Below, one piece after another: positions 10,525-20,243 of a stretch of DNA of 64,000 nt; the stretch's first letter is position 1, and the number at the start of each line of letters is the position of its first letter. Source of the stretch: Schizochytrium sp. CCTCC M209059 (lineage: Eukaryota; Sar; Bigyra; Thraustochytrida; Thraustochytriidae). Made by a program: the position numbers and the translations under genes. Below the pieces are notes generated by a model, which was not told the origin of the DNA, did no database searches, and saw nothing but the letters and a program-made list of their open reading frames with translations. Where the stretch lies: NCBI GenBank assembly GCA_000818945.1, contig KN805383.1, positions 382,552 through 446,551 of the forward strand, written 5' to 3'.

Positions 10525-11010
10525 GCCATCCGGCTGTTGCAATTAGCCATCGAGAATGCATTGTTTTGACAGTGAAAGAAAGAAAAACTCCCATTTTATG
10601 AGCGGTCAACTCACTGTCACTGTCCCTGTCGCAGTCACAGTCGGATGCATCTTGACTCGCCAATGCTTCAATAGCTAGACATTTTATAAAACAAAAAATA
10701 GAAATCGACTTTCCTTGATTTTTTACGCATGGACTGAAGCTCGTCATCTATTTACGTCTCTAGTTGCTAGTGCGATGAAACACTGTCCAGACTCGAGTTC
10801 CGGGAAGTAGGCCCCCCTATAGGCCTAATACTAGTACCTCTTGCTGCCCGAGGATTTGCCCGTTACAATTTTTAAACTGCCCGTTACATTTTTTAAACTC
10901 CGAGTGACTCAGACTTTGAAGTCTTTGGGAACGAGTCTTCCAAAATGAACACACACACACACACAGTAAACACACACTCACGCACAGTCACAGAGGCATC
11001 TTGCTGTTGA
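10525..11010. other. Intergenic spacer with CA microsatellite and short tandem repeat
   Basis: It contains two copies of a GCCCGTTACA(A/T)TTTTTAAACT unit (about 10857-10902), a (CA)n tract at about 10949-10967, and a TAGGCCTA motif near 10820. No gene seen. Confidence 0.5.
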
Positions 11011-12153
11011 TTATTGCTCAGCAACGATGGATCCGTGTGCTGGAGCACTTATTACCGAGCCGTCTGTCGGAGCGGCAATGACGGATCCATCTGTGACGGC
11101 AGTCTGCGAAGCACGTTCGCCTTCAGGAACCACCGACTGCGCTGCACTACTGTAAGCCCCTCGTCTCGACGAACCCATAAAATCGCAAATATAATGTGCG
11201 CGAGAAGAGGCAATTTTAAAGAGCAAAAATGCCATTGGTATGCCCTGATAGGGCCAAAGCGGCTTGATCGAAAAGGTGCCATAAATCAGAGCCGCCATCA
11301 CCGCAGTCTTCATCTTGGCCTTTGCAGACCCGCGAAGGTGACTCAAAATCTCGTTGACTTCTCGCGTCTTCTCGCTTGTGGCAGTTGAGGAATGAAATTT
11401 GAGCAAGCGCGCGGTCTGCGAGGTGGTTTGTTTTGCCAAAAGGGCCATCCACAAAAGGTACGAGATCACGCCAAAGTTGCGAACAACGAGCATATACCGC
11501 ATGTTCGAATCGTATGGAAACCTGTATGGCTTGCTTTCAATAGCGCCCGTGAAATAGGTTGGAAAAGAAAGACAGCAAAAGATAAAAATGGCAAAGTATG
11601 CAGTGCGAAACATGCGCCGCTGAATCCTCTCCACCTCCTTTCCATTTGATCCTGCAAATCCCTGCAAAAGAGCCCCGAGTGCAACTTCTTCTGCCATAAC
11701 ATTGCCCACGAATTGGATTCCAGCGGCAAGAAAAAATGCTACGGACATGTGCACATCATAACCCACCACCCGGTTTTCGTGCAAGGCTACCTTGAAAGGC
11801 ACCGCAAAGAAGATAAGAATGGGGGAAATCTCAGCGATAAGCACGAGCCGCAGCGGCTTGTGTTGCCACCACCTGAGCTTTATACCTCGCTTGGCCTGCC
11901 GAGCGCGCATTTTCCAAAATGCTTGGATCTGCGTCCGAAATGCCTTGACAATGCGCACCTGCAATATCGTAACGGCGATCAACGGGAGACACCAAATTGC
12001 CATGTTCACCGGCTCGTATGTTAGGCACGCATAGCCGTCGAAGTTAAGCATGTCGGTTTTCCCCGACCACCACTCGTCGCATTCGCAGCGATTCGAGGTT
12101 GAGTTCCACGTCCCGTGGCCCTTTTCGGCGCAGAGTTCCATCGGGACGCTCAT
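11011..12153 (-). CDS. EGF-like/multi-pass membrane protein, paralogue 3
   Basis: 380 codons from the ATG at 12153. The N-terminal cysteine module is reduced: C8, C23, C25 and C43 remain, with CDEWWSGKTDM as the shared signature, so one disulfide of the EGF-like fold may be missing. The membrane helices follow the same order as in paralogues 1 and 2. The last retains PLWPYQ, and the RYMLVVRN stretch matches RYMLVIRN of paralogue 1. The C-terminal tail carries short repeats of the type DGSVI(A/S)AP. It is on the same strand as paralogue 2, about 490 bp downstream of that gene's start. Confidence 0.8.
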   Translation of the reverse strand: MSVPMELCAEKGHGTWNSTSNRCECDEWWSGKTDMLNFDGYACLTYEPVNMAIWCLPLIAVTILQVRIVKAFRTQIQAFWKMRARQAKRGIKLRWWQHKPLRLVLIAEISPILIFFAVPFKVALHENRVVGYDVHMSVAFFLAAGIQFVGNVMAEEVALGALLQGFAGSNGKEVERIQRRMFRTAYFAIFIFCCLSFPTYFTGAIESKPYRFPYDSNMRYMLVVRNFGVISYLLWMALLAKQTTSQTARLLKFHSSTATSEKTREVNEILSHLRGSAKAKMKTAVMAALIYGTFSIKPLWPYQGIPMAFLLFKIASSRAHYICDFMGSSRRGAYSSAAQSVVPEGERASQTAVTDGSVIAAPTDGSVISAPAHGSIVAEQ

Positions 12154-13312
12154 CTTATTTCGTGGGCAACTCTCAGGAACTTGATCACCTTCGAATCACG
12201 CCGATGGTTCTTTCCCGTGGAGGCGCAGTTTCTGTCTCGAAGAGAGGAGAGAGATCGTGGCAGTGATCGGCCCACCTACAAAGCAAAGTGCTTGTTGGTA
12301 TCCTTCTCGTTAGGGTCCAGGTCACCACCTACTCGCTCGCTCTCTTCCTTTCGTGTTCACTCGAGAGAGTCTTCCTTCTCACCCCAAGGATGACCTTTCC
12401 TCCGCGTTGCAGATTTGCTTGCGTCCCTACGCTCGAGATTTCGATCATCCACATTTCTCCCGCATACGTTCCAAAACATGCTCGCGGAGCAGCCTCGGCC
12501 CGGGCGCACCTTGTTTGCACAGTTGGTCAATTTGCACGAGTGAAAAGGACTTGAGATGCTCTCTGACTGTGTAAAGGTAAAACCATGACCTTCACACTCC
12601 TCGCTGCTGAGGAGTCACCACGGCAATCACAGTGATTCGCCGCAGATAACGGAATCCCAGGCTCACTTCCCCCCTATATTGTGTTTGTTATTGACCAAAA
12701 TGTAACCGCATTTTTCCTTTTAGAGCGAGCAAAGAGATACTCGTTTTGAATGGGGTGCTCGAGTTTTCGCGGAGTCACTGCTGCTGCTGAAACGTTATGT
12801 CGTTTAACCGGCCGATCAGTTCTTGACAATTTCTGTGCGGCCGCCCAACCGCTCCAAAACATCATCACCTTCACCTTTGCCACAAGAGCAAGCTATCCGT
12901 TGAGCCACAAAATACCAGACTTTATCGTTTGTATTTGTACAACAATTAATGTTGCTTAATTCTGGTATTACGCAATCTATGCGCGACGCTTATTGTGCCT
13001 TCCCGGTCGCTTCTTGCTTGCTTGGTTGCCTAGTTTACTTTACTTTTTTAGCTCGCCTCACGATAGTTGACAAGCTTGCGTCGACGGATTGATTGTTCGA
13101 TTCATCCATTGCTTGATGGCACGATTGATTGCACGACTGGATGCTCGATTGCTTGCTCGATTGCTGGATTCTTTGCTTGATTAATGGGCACGGATCAGTC
13201 AGGGCAAGAGCGCTCTTGAGAGGCAAAGCGATCGCAAGGCTGACTAACAGAGTCGCGTCTGCCAGAGTCGCGTCGTCATCTCGAAGGTTTTTCGCGGGGA
13301 GCGGTCGTCACC
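12154..13312. other. Divergent intergenic region, no gene seen
   Basis: This 1.16-kb space between divergent genes should hold the promoters of paralogue 3 and of the SPEF2 homologue. A degenerate GATTG-type repeat (GATTGCTTG, GATTGATTG variants) covers about 13083-13185. No X-box (ciliary RFX site) could be identified with confidence. Confidence 0.45.
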
Positions 13313-16300
13313 ATGAGCCGCCTCTTGCAGGACTGGCTCAATGATGAGGTGCAGCTCACGAAGCGCGTTGGCGGCGCCAGCGAGAGCCTCGGCAGCGCAT
13401 TTTCCAGTGGCTACCTCCTAGGCGAGCTGTTATATCGTCACAACCAGCAGGACGACTTTAATGAATTTCACGATAGCCAGCGCGTGCAAAAAAAGGTTGC
13501 AAACTTCATCCGCATCGAGCGCACGCTCACCCGACTCAACGTGAAAAGCTTTGACGCACGCGTTGCGCTGCGCATGATCAACGGCGATGACAAGACCTGC
13601 TTTGATGTGCTTTACAAAGTTCGCAAGGCGCTCAAGCAAATCACCGTGGAGGTGGGCCGGCACCGGGACGAGGGCTTCATGCCCGGCAATTTCATTGCGC
13701 TCACTAATCTTCCCGCGCACACAAGAAAGCCGAGCTACGACAATGCCAAGAGTGACGTTTTCGTCAAGACGCTGCGACAGCAGATCACCAGTCAGAATCA
13801 GGTCGATATGGAGAAACATCTTCAGCCCTTCTACGACGAGCGTGCTCGGCAAGATGCCTACATTGAGTTTTGCAAGCAAAATGATCGCGACACTCTTGCC
13901 ATGTACTTTAACGAAATTCGACAGCGTCGAATGATGGATAAAAAGGCAGAACTCGAATACCTGAATGACTGGAATGAAAAGGGAATCGGGATCTGGACCG
14001 AAAATCAGCGGAGGCGCAAGTATATTGACGAGGTTCGCGCGCGTCATGAGTCGCGAAAGATCCAGAAGCAGCTTGACGCAAAGGTCATGGCCAAAGAAGC
14101 AGACCGCCAACTTACCATTGAGGAAATTTCCCAAATGGAACAGCGCGTCGAAGCGCACCGGCGCGACATGGCCATCGTGAACGGTGGCCTTGGCCATCCA
14201 GACGCGTCCAATCATGCCAAAAGCATCGGAAAGCATCGCCTTCGTCGGCAATCATCCCGCGAAGAGCAGGAAGCGCGCGAAAGTCGTCGCGTTCGCTTTT
14301 TGGACCAGATGCGGCTCGAAACCAAGGGCACTCTCCTCGAGCGACGCATTCAGCATTTGCAATCTTCTCTGTTGCGCTCATCCAGGGCCGAGCAAGCACT
14401 GACAGACGCACTTGCAGAGCAGGACAAATTTGAAAGCGTCATTCGTGCCAACCGAGAGCACCGAGAGCAGATGGATAATGAACAAGAGCGCCTGGAAGCC
14501 GAAAGATTCGAGCAAAGGCGTGTCGAGGTGCTCGCCGATCGTGATTTTCGCGTCGAGAAAACCGCAATGTGGTTCGAAACGCAAATCACAGCGCTGCGGG
14601 ATTCTGTGAAAGGCGCTGCACATGCAGACGCGCAGAGAGCTTGCCAGCGAATTGCTCTCGACCTCGTTGACCTTACCTTGGCTCAAATTGACGCAAGGCG
14701 CCGTGAAGGCACTTCCACAGGCATGCCTGAGACAATCACGGAAACAAAAGTCAACTTTGTCCAGAACCCTTCGAGGCGGGACGCGGAAGTAGACGATTAT
14801 CTGGCAGACGGTCGACTCTGGGCTGAAGTGGAACGCACATCCGATCGATGCGCGGTGGGAAATCTTCTCGTGCCTCTTCGCATCACCTCGCAGCCTGCTC
14901 CGCCCGCACCCATTCCTGCCGTATGTCGACGCTTTCGGCTGCAGCTTGCTCTTCTCGGGCCTCCGTTCGCGCACAAGACTGCAATGGCGATTCGTATTGC
15001 AGCACGCTTTGGTCTACGTATTTTGCAGCCCGAGGCCTTTATGCGAACTTTCGTCTCCAAAGGCAAGGTGAACAAGCTCGCAGACGGAAGCTACTCGGAT
15101 GAGGACTATGTGGAAGCGTGCGTGCAAGCGATTCAGCGTCTTGAGCTTGACGCCCAGGCTCAGGACATTGCGGTACAACGGGCTTCACACGCCCGGGCTG
15201 CTGTCGGATCTCACCCTCGGGTATCATTTGTGACGGCGCTTGATCGTTTGCGCCAGCTCTTTGACTTTTGGGACCTCGATGGCTCTGGAGATCTCGATGC
15301 GCAAGAGCTACTAAAGGCCACCATGCGCGCACACTGCGAAGGCAAGTCGCAGAGTGACATCGAAGCCGAAGCTCTTGAGGCTTTTGCGCAAATGGACTTC
15401 AACATGGATGGTCGTATCACCTGGGAAGAATTCCAAAGCTACTTTGAGTGTGTCTTTGGGAATCACACCGAGCAAGTCGTCATCAACCTCTTGCACCACT
15501 CATCCGGCCAAGTCCACACATGCCAAGGCTGGGTCATGGATGGTTTTCCATTTAATCGCGCGCAAGCTCGCCTTCTTGAGGCTCGACTCAGTGGAAAGGA
15601 TGTTGAGGCGTGCGAGTACCAGCCCCAGCCTGCTCTGTCGCTTCCCTGTGACGCGCCCCGTTCTGTGGCTCCGAGTCATTTTCAAGGACTTGACGCCGGA
15701 GGCCTTGACATTGTCCTTTTTCTCAAGTGTGAACGCACCGCCACCTTTCGAAAAGCAGCGGCGAACACCCTTGCTGATGCGAGTGAGCGATTTCGCGTGG
15801 CTCCGCAAGTCTATATCACCGAAGAGAACTTGCCAGAGCTCGCATCATGGTATACGCCATTTGGAGTCTTTGAAAGTTTCGAGACGACTGGATGCTTGTC
15901 AGATTCCATTTTTACGCTCCTCGAGACCAGCGTGGAGAGAAAGTTACAGCAAAAGCTTGATCGAGAGGCCAGCGAGAAGGCTTTCGCCGAGCGGCAAGCA
16001 CATTTAGAAAAATGCCGCCACCTTACAACCGATTGGCTCGAGGCCCTCGATGCGCGAGCTCGGCCTAAGACGCCACCACAGGCTATCGGCGATGATGAAA
16101 CTGCAAAAGCGGTTGATGACGAAAATTTCTCGCCAAGTCTTGCGATTGCTGACGTGCCTCCTCTAAGTGTCCATGCTTTCAAGGCCGCAGGCGTTCTCCG
16201 CCAAGACGCGGATGAAACCGCGGTGGACTTAAACGATCCCGTCACCTATTGCGAGCTGCTCAGCTGTACCGACATCGACGCCTGTCTCGACATGGCAGCT

Positions 16301-18007
16301 CAATACCGCGAAGGTATCGAAGGTCGAGCACGAGGCGTCGTCCTGAGCTTTGCTCAAGTTTTTGACGTCGAGGGCATCGACGTCGACTTTTCACATCTTC
16401 GTGAGCTCGTTACGACTGCGTTGCGGGACACTGAGGCTGTCGACAAGCAAGAGGAAAGTGAAGAGGAATCGGAGGAGGATGAAGAGGAGGAGAATTCTCC
16501 CACTGCAGAAGAAGAAAAGGAAGAAGTCACTGAAGCTACAGACAGGGGCCAAATTTCAGACGAACGTCAAAGTGACTCGGATACTTTACGTCTCGCGGAG
16601 AACAACAGGCGTTTACGCCACGTAGAAAAGGCAGTTCGACACATACTAAAACGATGCGAAAAATTCAACGCGCGGCAGAAAAGCCAAAAGCAGCAACAAC
16701 AACAACAAGAACAACAAGAACGAGCAAAAGAAGACGAAACAGAAAAGAAGGAAGAGTTGCAGGGTGGTGATGAAGCGACTCCCGAAAACTCGTCAGATCT
16801 AGAGTTCACCATGCCGGACCCTCTGGCCACTGTGCTCGACCACGTGCGCACAATGGCCCAAGAGAAGATTGCAGCGCATCGCGCGGCCGTTCTGGAGCAA
16901 GAAAAGAAGGCTGCGAAAGGCAAGGGAAAAAGCGCTGCGAAAGCTGGCAAGGAAGAAGATGAAGATGCAACGCATGAGGAAGACAGCTCAGCGCCACCAC
17001 TTTCCCTTGAGACGCTGGACCCTGAACTTGCAAGAGCAATCGTCACTGAGGTCGACACTTGCGACAAGGCCTACGTATCTGGCGTTGAAGATGTGTTGCT
17101 TGAGATGCGGCGCTTGCGCATACGCTGGGTTGATCATTTCCTGAAAGAGCGGGCAACGATTGATGCTAAGCTTATCGATCCCACAAGCGACGCAGAGCGT
17201 GCTCAAGAAGTCGTGAGCTTTCGGGAGAGCGTCAACTGCATTGCAGAGGACGCCCGATATGATCCTCGAACTCGCGCAGAGCTTCATGCGCGCATTGAAG
17301 ATCTGGTCGCCAAGCTCTGGACGCAGTCCTCAACACGAGACGCCACCCTGTCTGCATTCGTTCAGGAACTCGAGGAAAGTCTGGCAGTGCCAACCTTGAC
17401 TGCCCTTGCAGAAGATGCGTATCTTCAGCTTGTTCAGCTCGAAGTCAGCCGTTTCCAGGTGCTACATTGGGTGCTTGTACGTCTGGACAGTGCGTTGCAG
17501 GGCAAGGAGCCTGGAGATAGACCCGAGCTTACGTGCATTTCATCAATCTTTAGCGACGTTGAGGATGCTCCCGCCAAAGCGGGCAAGAATGCTGCACCTG
17601 AAGTGCCTCGTGTGGAAAAGGCGTTTGCCATTGCTCGCGCAGCGTCACCCTCTCATTTGGCGGATACTGCCAACTCTTCTCCGGACGCTGAAGGAGATGA
17701 CTCCGTTCCTGCCCCGCGTGAAGCAGAGACCGACGCCGTCGATCGTGCCGTGCGCGCGCTACGGACGCACTTCTTCGAGAACCTCGATCGAATCGAGACG
17801 AAACTCGAAGAGCACACTAATCGGCTCGCGCAAATGGCACTCGAGCAACGTGCTTTGCATCGTTCTCGCATTGTGGAGCGTTTTCAAGCGGAGCAGGTTG
17901 CTGTAGAAGCCTTGGCATTCTATGCCGCAACGCAAGTTGAGGCTTGCAAGCCGCTTGCCGCTGATACCGAACTCGAAGGGGTTTGCTTCTCGTATGATAC
18001 TCACTAA
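13313..18007 (+). CDS. SPEF2: SPEF2/CPC1-like ciliary central-apparatus protein
   Basis: 1,564 codons in one exon; the ATG at 13313 has a good context (GTCACCATGAG). Residues 1-105 form the divergent calponin-homology (CH_2) domain seen at the start of SPEF2/KPL2. A long Arg/Glu-rich coiled coil follows (about 170-480). An adenylate-kinase-like domain starts near 540 (LLGPPFAHKT, a degenerate P-loop) and continues near 730-765 (GWVMDGFPFNRAQ). Between these halves sit two EF-hands (about 643-712; DLDGSGDLDAQE and DFNMDGRITWEE, both with good calcium ligands). Residues about 1045-1170 are Glu/Gln-rich. SPEF2 and Chlamydomonas CPC1 belong to the C1b projection of the axonemal central pair, so the organism should make motile flagella. 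It is convergent with the p25-alpha gene, with 290 bp between the stops. Confidence 0.85.
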   Translation: MSRLLQDWLNDEVQLTKRVGGASESLGSAFSSGYLLGELLYRHNQQDDFNEFHDSQRVQKKVANFIRIERTLTRLNVKSFDARVALRMINGDDKTCFDVLYKVRKALKQITVEVGRHRDEGFMPGNFIALTNLPAHTRKPSYDNAKSDVFVKTLRQQITSQNQVDMEKHLQPFYDERARQDAYIEFCKQNDRDTLAMYFNEIRQRRMMDKKAELEYLNDWNEKGIGIWTENQRRRKYIDEVRARHESRKIQKQLDAKVMAKEADRQLTIEEISQMEQRVEAHRRDMAIVNGGLGHPDASNHAKSIGKHRLRRQSSREEQEARESRRVRFLDQMRLETKGTLLERRIQHLQSSLLRSSRAEQALTDALAEQDKFESVIRANREHREQMDNEQERLEAERFEQRRVEVLADRDFRVEKTAMWFETQITALRDSVKGAAHADAQRACQRIALDLVDLTLAQIDARRREGTSTGMPETITETKVNFVQNPSRRDAEVDDYLADGRLWAEVERTSDRCAVGNLLVPLRITSQPAPPAPIPAVCRRFRLQLALLGPPFAHKTAMAIRIAARFGLRILQPEAFMRTFVSKGKVNKLADGSYSDEDYVEACVQAIQRLELDAQAQDIAVQRASHARAAVGSHPRVSFVTALDRLRQLFDFWDLDGSGDLDAQELLKATMRAHCEGKSQSDIEAEALEAFAQMDFNMDGRITWEEFQSYFECVFGNHTEQVVINLLHHSSGQVHTCQGWVMDGFPFNRAQARLLEARLSGKDVEACEYQPQPALSLPCDAPRSVAPSHFQGLDAGGLDIVLFLKCERTATFRKAAANTLADASERFRVAPQVYITEENLPELASWYTPFGVFESFETTGCLSDSIFTLLETSVERKLQQKLDREASEKAFAERQAHLEKCRHLTTDWLEALDARARPKTPPQAIGDDETAKAVDDENFSPSLAIADVPPLSVHAFKAAGVLRQDADETAVDLNDPVTYCELLSCTDIDACLDMAAQYREGIEGRARGVVLSFAQVFDVEGIDVDFSHLRELVTTALRDTEAVDKQEESEEESEEDEEEENSPTAEEEKEEVTEATDRGQISDERQSDSDTLRLAENNRRLRHVEKAVRHILKRCEKFNARQKSQKQQQQQQEQQERAKEDETEKKEELQGGDEATPENSSDLEFTMPDPLATVLDHVRTMAQEKIAAHRAAVLEQEKKAAKGKGKSAAKAGKEEDEDATHEEDSSAPPLSLETLDPELARAIVTEVDTCDKAYVSGVEDVLLEMRRLRIRWVDHFLKERATIDAKLIDPTSDAERAQEVVSFRESVNCIAEDARYDPRTRAELHARIEDLVAKLWTQSSTRDATLSAFVQELEESLAVPTLTALAEDAYLQLVQLEVSRFQVLHWVLVRLDSALQGKEPGDRPELTCISSIFSDVEDAPAKAGKNAAPEVPRVEKAFAIARAASPSHLADTANSSPDAEGDDSVPAPREAETDAVDRAVRALRTHFFENLDRIETKLEEHTNRLAQMALEQRALHRSRIVERFQAEQVAVEALAFYAATQVEACKPLAADTELEGVCFSYDTH

Positions 18008-18230
18008 AAAAAAGAATATGCCGTGTGGCATTCACCAAGAAGGATGATCCACTTGAAGCCAAATTTTGTAAATTCAACCTGAAGTTGATTGACGAGCGAC
18101 TCGGATTCTACAAAAAGTAGGCTAGGCCCTAGTCCAAAGTAACCATCTTTGCATACAAAAAGGGTACGTGTGGAAAAGGAAAGGGAGTTCCGTCGTCATT
18201 CATTCGCCCGGCATACTTGCAAACACGTCA

Positions 18231-18232
<2 letters not shown>

Positions 18233-18262
<30 letters not shown>
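18233..18262. repeat. (GA)n microsatellite
   Basis: About 15 GA dinucleotides in the 290-bp space between the convergent SPEF2-like and p25-alpha-like genes. A TAGGCCCTAG-like motif lies at about 18120-18135 in the same spacer. Confidence 0.9.
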
Positions 18263-18297
18263 CATAAGAGCGATAAATATGTAAAAGTCGTTCGTTT

Positions 18298-19776
18298 TTA
18301 AATTCCTTCGACGGAGGTGGCAATAATGTGCGCTCGCAAGCGGAAAAAACCAGTATCCGAGTAAGACAGCGTGTCGGACTCGGCGCAAACAAATGCGCGA
18401 TGGCCTAACATGCCTATAGCCCTGCAAACTGTGTTAAAGTCTGCAACTTGATGATTCTGTGCTTTGCTCACTGCTTTGGTAAAGGCCAGATCGATATCAG
18501 CGTGTCGTAAGCGCCCGCTCCGCACGAGGTCGGCAACACCACAGTCTCGGCACATTTTGGCAAAGCGTGCATTTGTCAAACACGATGCATTACTACGTAC
18601 GGTAGCGTATGTTCGAAAGAGAGACCGCAACGCAGCCTGCTGCTGCCGCCCCGTCATGACTTCATTCACCATTTTCTCTGCATTGTTTTGTAGAGAACTC
18701 TTACTGTCGCTACTGCTCAGCGGAACCGTGGGCTCCACGTCCACGTGACCAGGTTTGTCCTCCCTATTTGTATTGAGCAAAAACTCTTCGAGGCTTCTTT
18801 GCGCATCCGAGGCAAGCAGTTGAATAGCATTAGTAAACGCTTCAAAATCGAGACCAAGATGCCCATGTCTCATGCTTGCAAAGTGCCGAAAGGCCTGCGA
18901 AGCACCGCGAAGATCCCAACCATGCTCAGATGCCACTTGCAGCCAGCCATTTTGGTCGAGAAAGTGCAATGAATTATTTGCCACCCGGTGAAAAGTCGTC
19001 TCCAGCATAGTTCGATGCGAAAAGGCGCCGTGCTCGGTCGCATTGTCTGGAGTGGCATCAAATGAGAGACGATTCTTTGAAGAGACAAAGTCTCCCCAGC
19101 TATCTTCCGAGTCGGCCTCTGAGCCATTAACGATCGTGAGCGCTGGAGACGCGTTCGAATGACCTCGAAACGGCAGGTCAACCTCAAGGTTCGGGAGCCA
19201 GGGGGGCGGTGCCACCGAGAGCAGCTCTGGAAGGGACGGCGATGGTGACGCCTTTTCCTCTTCTATTTCGTTTCCGCAAAGGGCAGTGAGTCTTTGCTGC
19301 AAGCCGACGAGAGCTTCCTCATGCCTTGTTAGCTCAGCGACAAGCTGATCATTCTTGGCGAGAGTTTTCCATTGTTGAAATGCAGAGTGAATCGCTCGTT
19401 TTTGCGACAATTTCAGAACAAGTCGAATGGTTTGTGCAACAAAGAGGAAACCTGCGGTCTGCGTCGAAATTGTTTTGGGTGGCGGGCCACTGTACGATCC
19501 CAACGATGGTTGCGGGCCTGCCCAATTGTGATTTGCTGGTGGAGGAGGTAGAGTCAGGTCATCGACACTGTTTGCATGTAGCCGCGAATGCTGCTCATAA
19601 TTCTCATGCTGATGGATTCCCGACTGTGCTTTGGGACATTCCTCCACGTTGACTCCTGGTGCTAGAGCTGGCTTTTCGCGTGAACCTTCTTTTCGCCTAT
19701 GCCCCGATGCGCCGTCCCGCTTCTGTACCGAGGACGTGAGACGTCTCGGGTCCATCCTCAGTTTGGAGAGGTCCAT
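18298..19776 (-). CDS. p25-alpha (TPPP-like) domain protein
   Basis: 492 codons from the ATG at 19776. Residues 383-458 match the p25-alpha/TPPP pattern: LRSLFRTYA, LTNARFAKMCRDCGV, HADIDLAFTKAVSK, then VADFNTVCRAIGML. TPPP proteins bind and bundle tubulin, and p25-alpha proteins are common in flagellates. Residues 260-322 form a second helical, EF-hand-like stretch (DQNGWLQVASEHGW, LDFEAFTNAI) without a full calcium loop. Residues about 118-140 (KRAIHSAFQQWK) resemble a single Sfi1-type repeat, followed by a short coiled coil. The N-terminal 110 residues are Pro/Ser-rich. A microtubule or axoneme role is inferred from the domain and from the neighbouring SPEF2 homologue. Confidence 0.65.
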   Translation of the reverse strand: MDLSKLRMDPRRLTSSVQKRDGASGHRRKEGSREKPALAPGVNVEECPKAQSGIHQHENYEQHSRLHANSVDDLTLPPPPANHNWAGPQPSLGSYSGPPPKTISTQTAGFLFVAQTIRLVLKLSQKRAIHSAFQQWKTLAKNDQLVAELTRHEEALVGLQQRLTALCGNEIEEEKASPSPSLPELLSVAPPPWLPNLEVDLPFRGHSNASPALTIVNGSEADSEDSWGDFVSSKNRLSFDATPDNATEHGAFSHRTMLETTFHRVANNSLHFLDQNGWLQVASEHGWDLRGASQAFRHFASMRHGHLGLDFEAFTNAIQLLASDAQRSLEEFLLNTNREDKPGHVDVEPTVPLSSSDSKSSLQNNAEKMVNEVMTGRQQQAALRSLFRTYATVRSNASCLTNARFAKMCRDCGVADLVRSGRLRHADIDLAFTKAVSKAQNHQVADFNTVCRAIGMLGHRAFVCAESDTLSYSDTGFFRLRAHIIATSVEGI

Positions 19777-20243
19777 TTTCTTTTTTTGCGCCGAGGCCTT
19801 GCAGTGTCTTACCTGCTTGGCGTCGGTTGCCGCCTCCCACTAGCGCCCACGCCCACGCCCGCACCCACGCCCACGCCAGCGCCAGCGCCGGCGCCAGCGG
19901 CAAGCGTGCACCGCCGGCCTCGCGAGAGCAAGAGCGGAGGAGACACGAAGAGCCTTTGTCTCCAAGCCTGGAAATGCATGGCGATGGGTGCCGGTAGTGT
20001 GCCTAGGACTCTTAGTGATGCCGTTCGACGGGAACGCGAACTTCGAGCGGATTGAACTGTGGGAAAACTCAGTCAACGGATAGTTTGCAGACTGGCGCCG
20101 TGCCAAGGTTTGATCCTTCAAGGGTCCCGAAAGCATTTCTTTTTGTGAATGCGAATGTGATTTAAGTTAGTTCTCAAGGTGAATTGTTTTTGATTTTGTA
20201 AATACGAAGTCCTTTGGCTTCCCGACGCGGTCTCGTCATCTCA
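19777..20243. other. Spacer with GC-rich hexamer repeat
   Basis: It contains a (CCCACG/CCAGCG)n tract at about 19846-19905 just upstream of the p25-alpha gene. The rest (to the stop of the FAR-DHAPAT gene at 20244) shows no gene. Confidence 0.5.
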
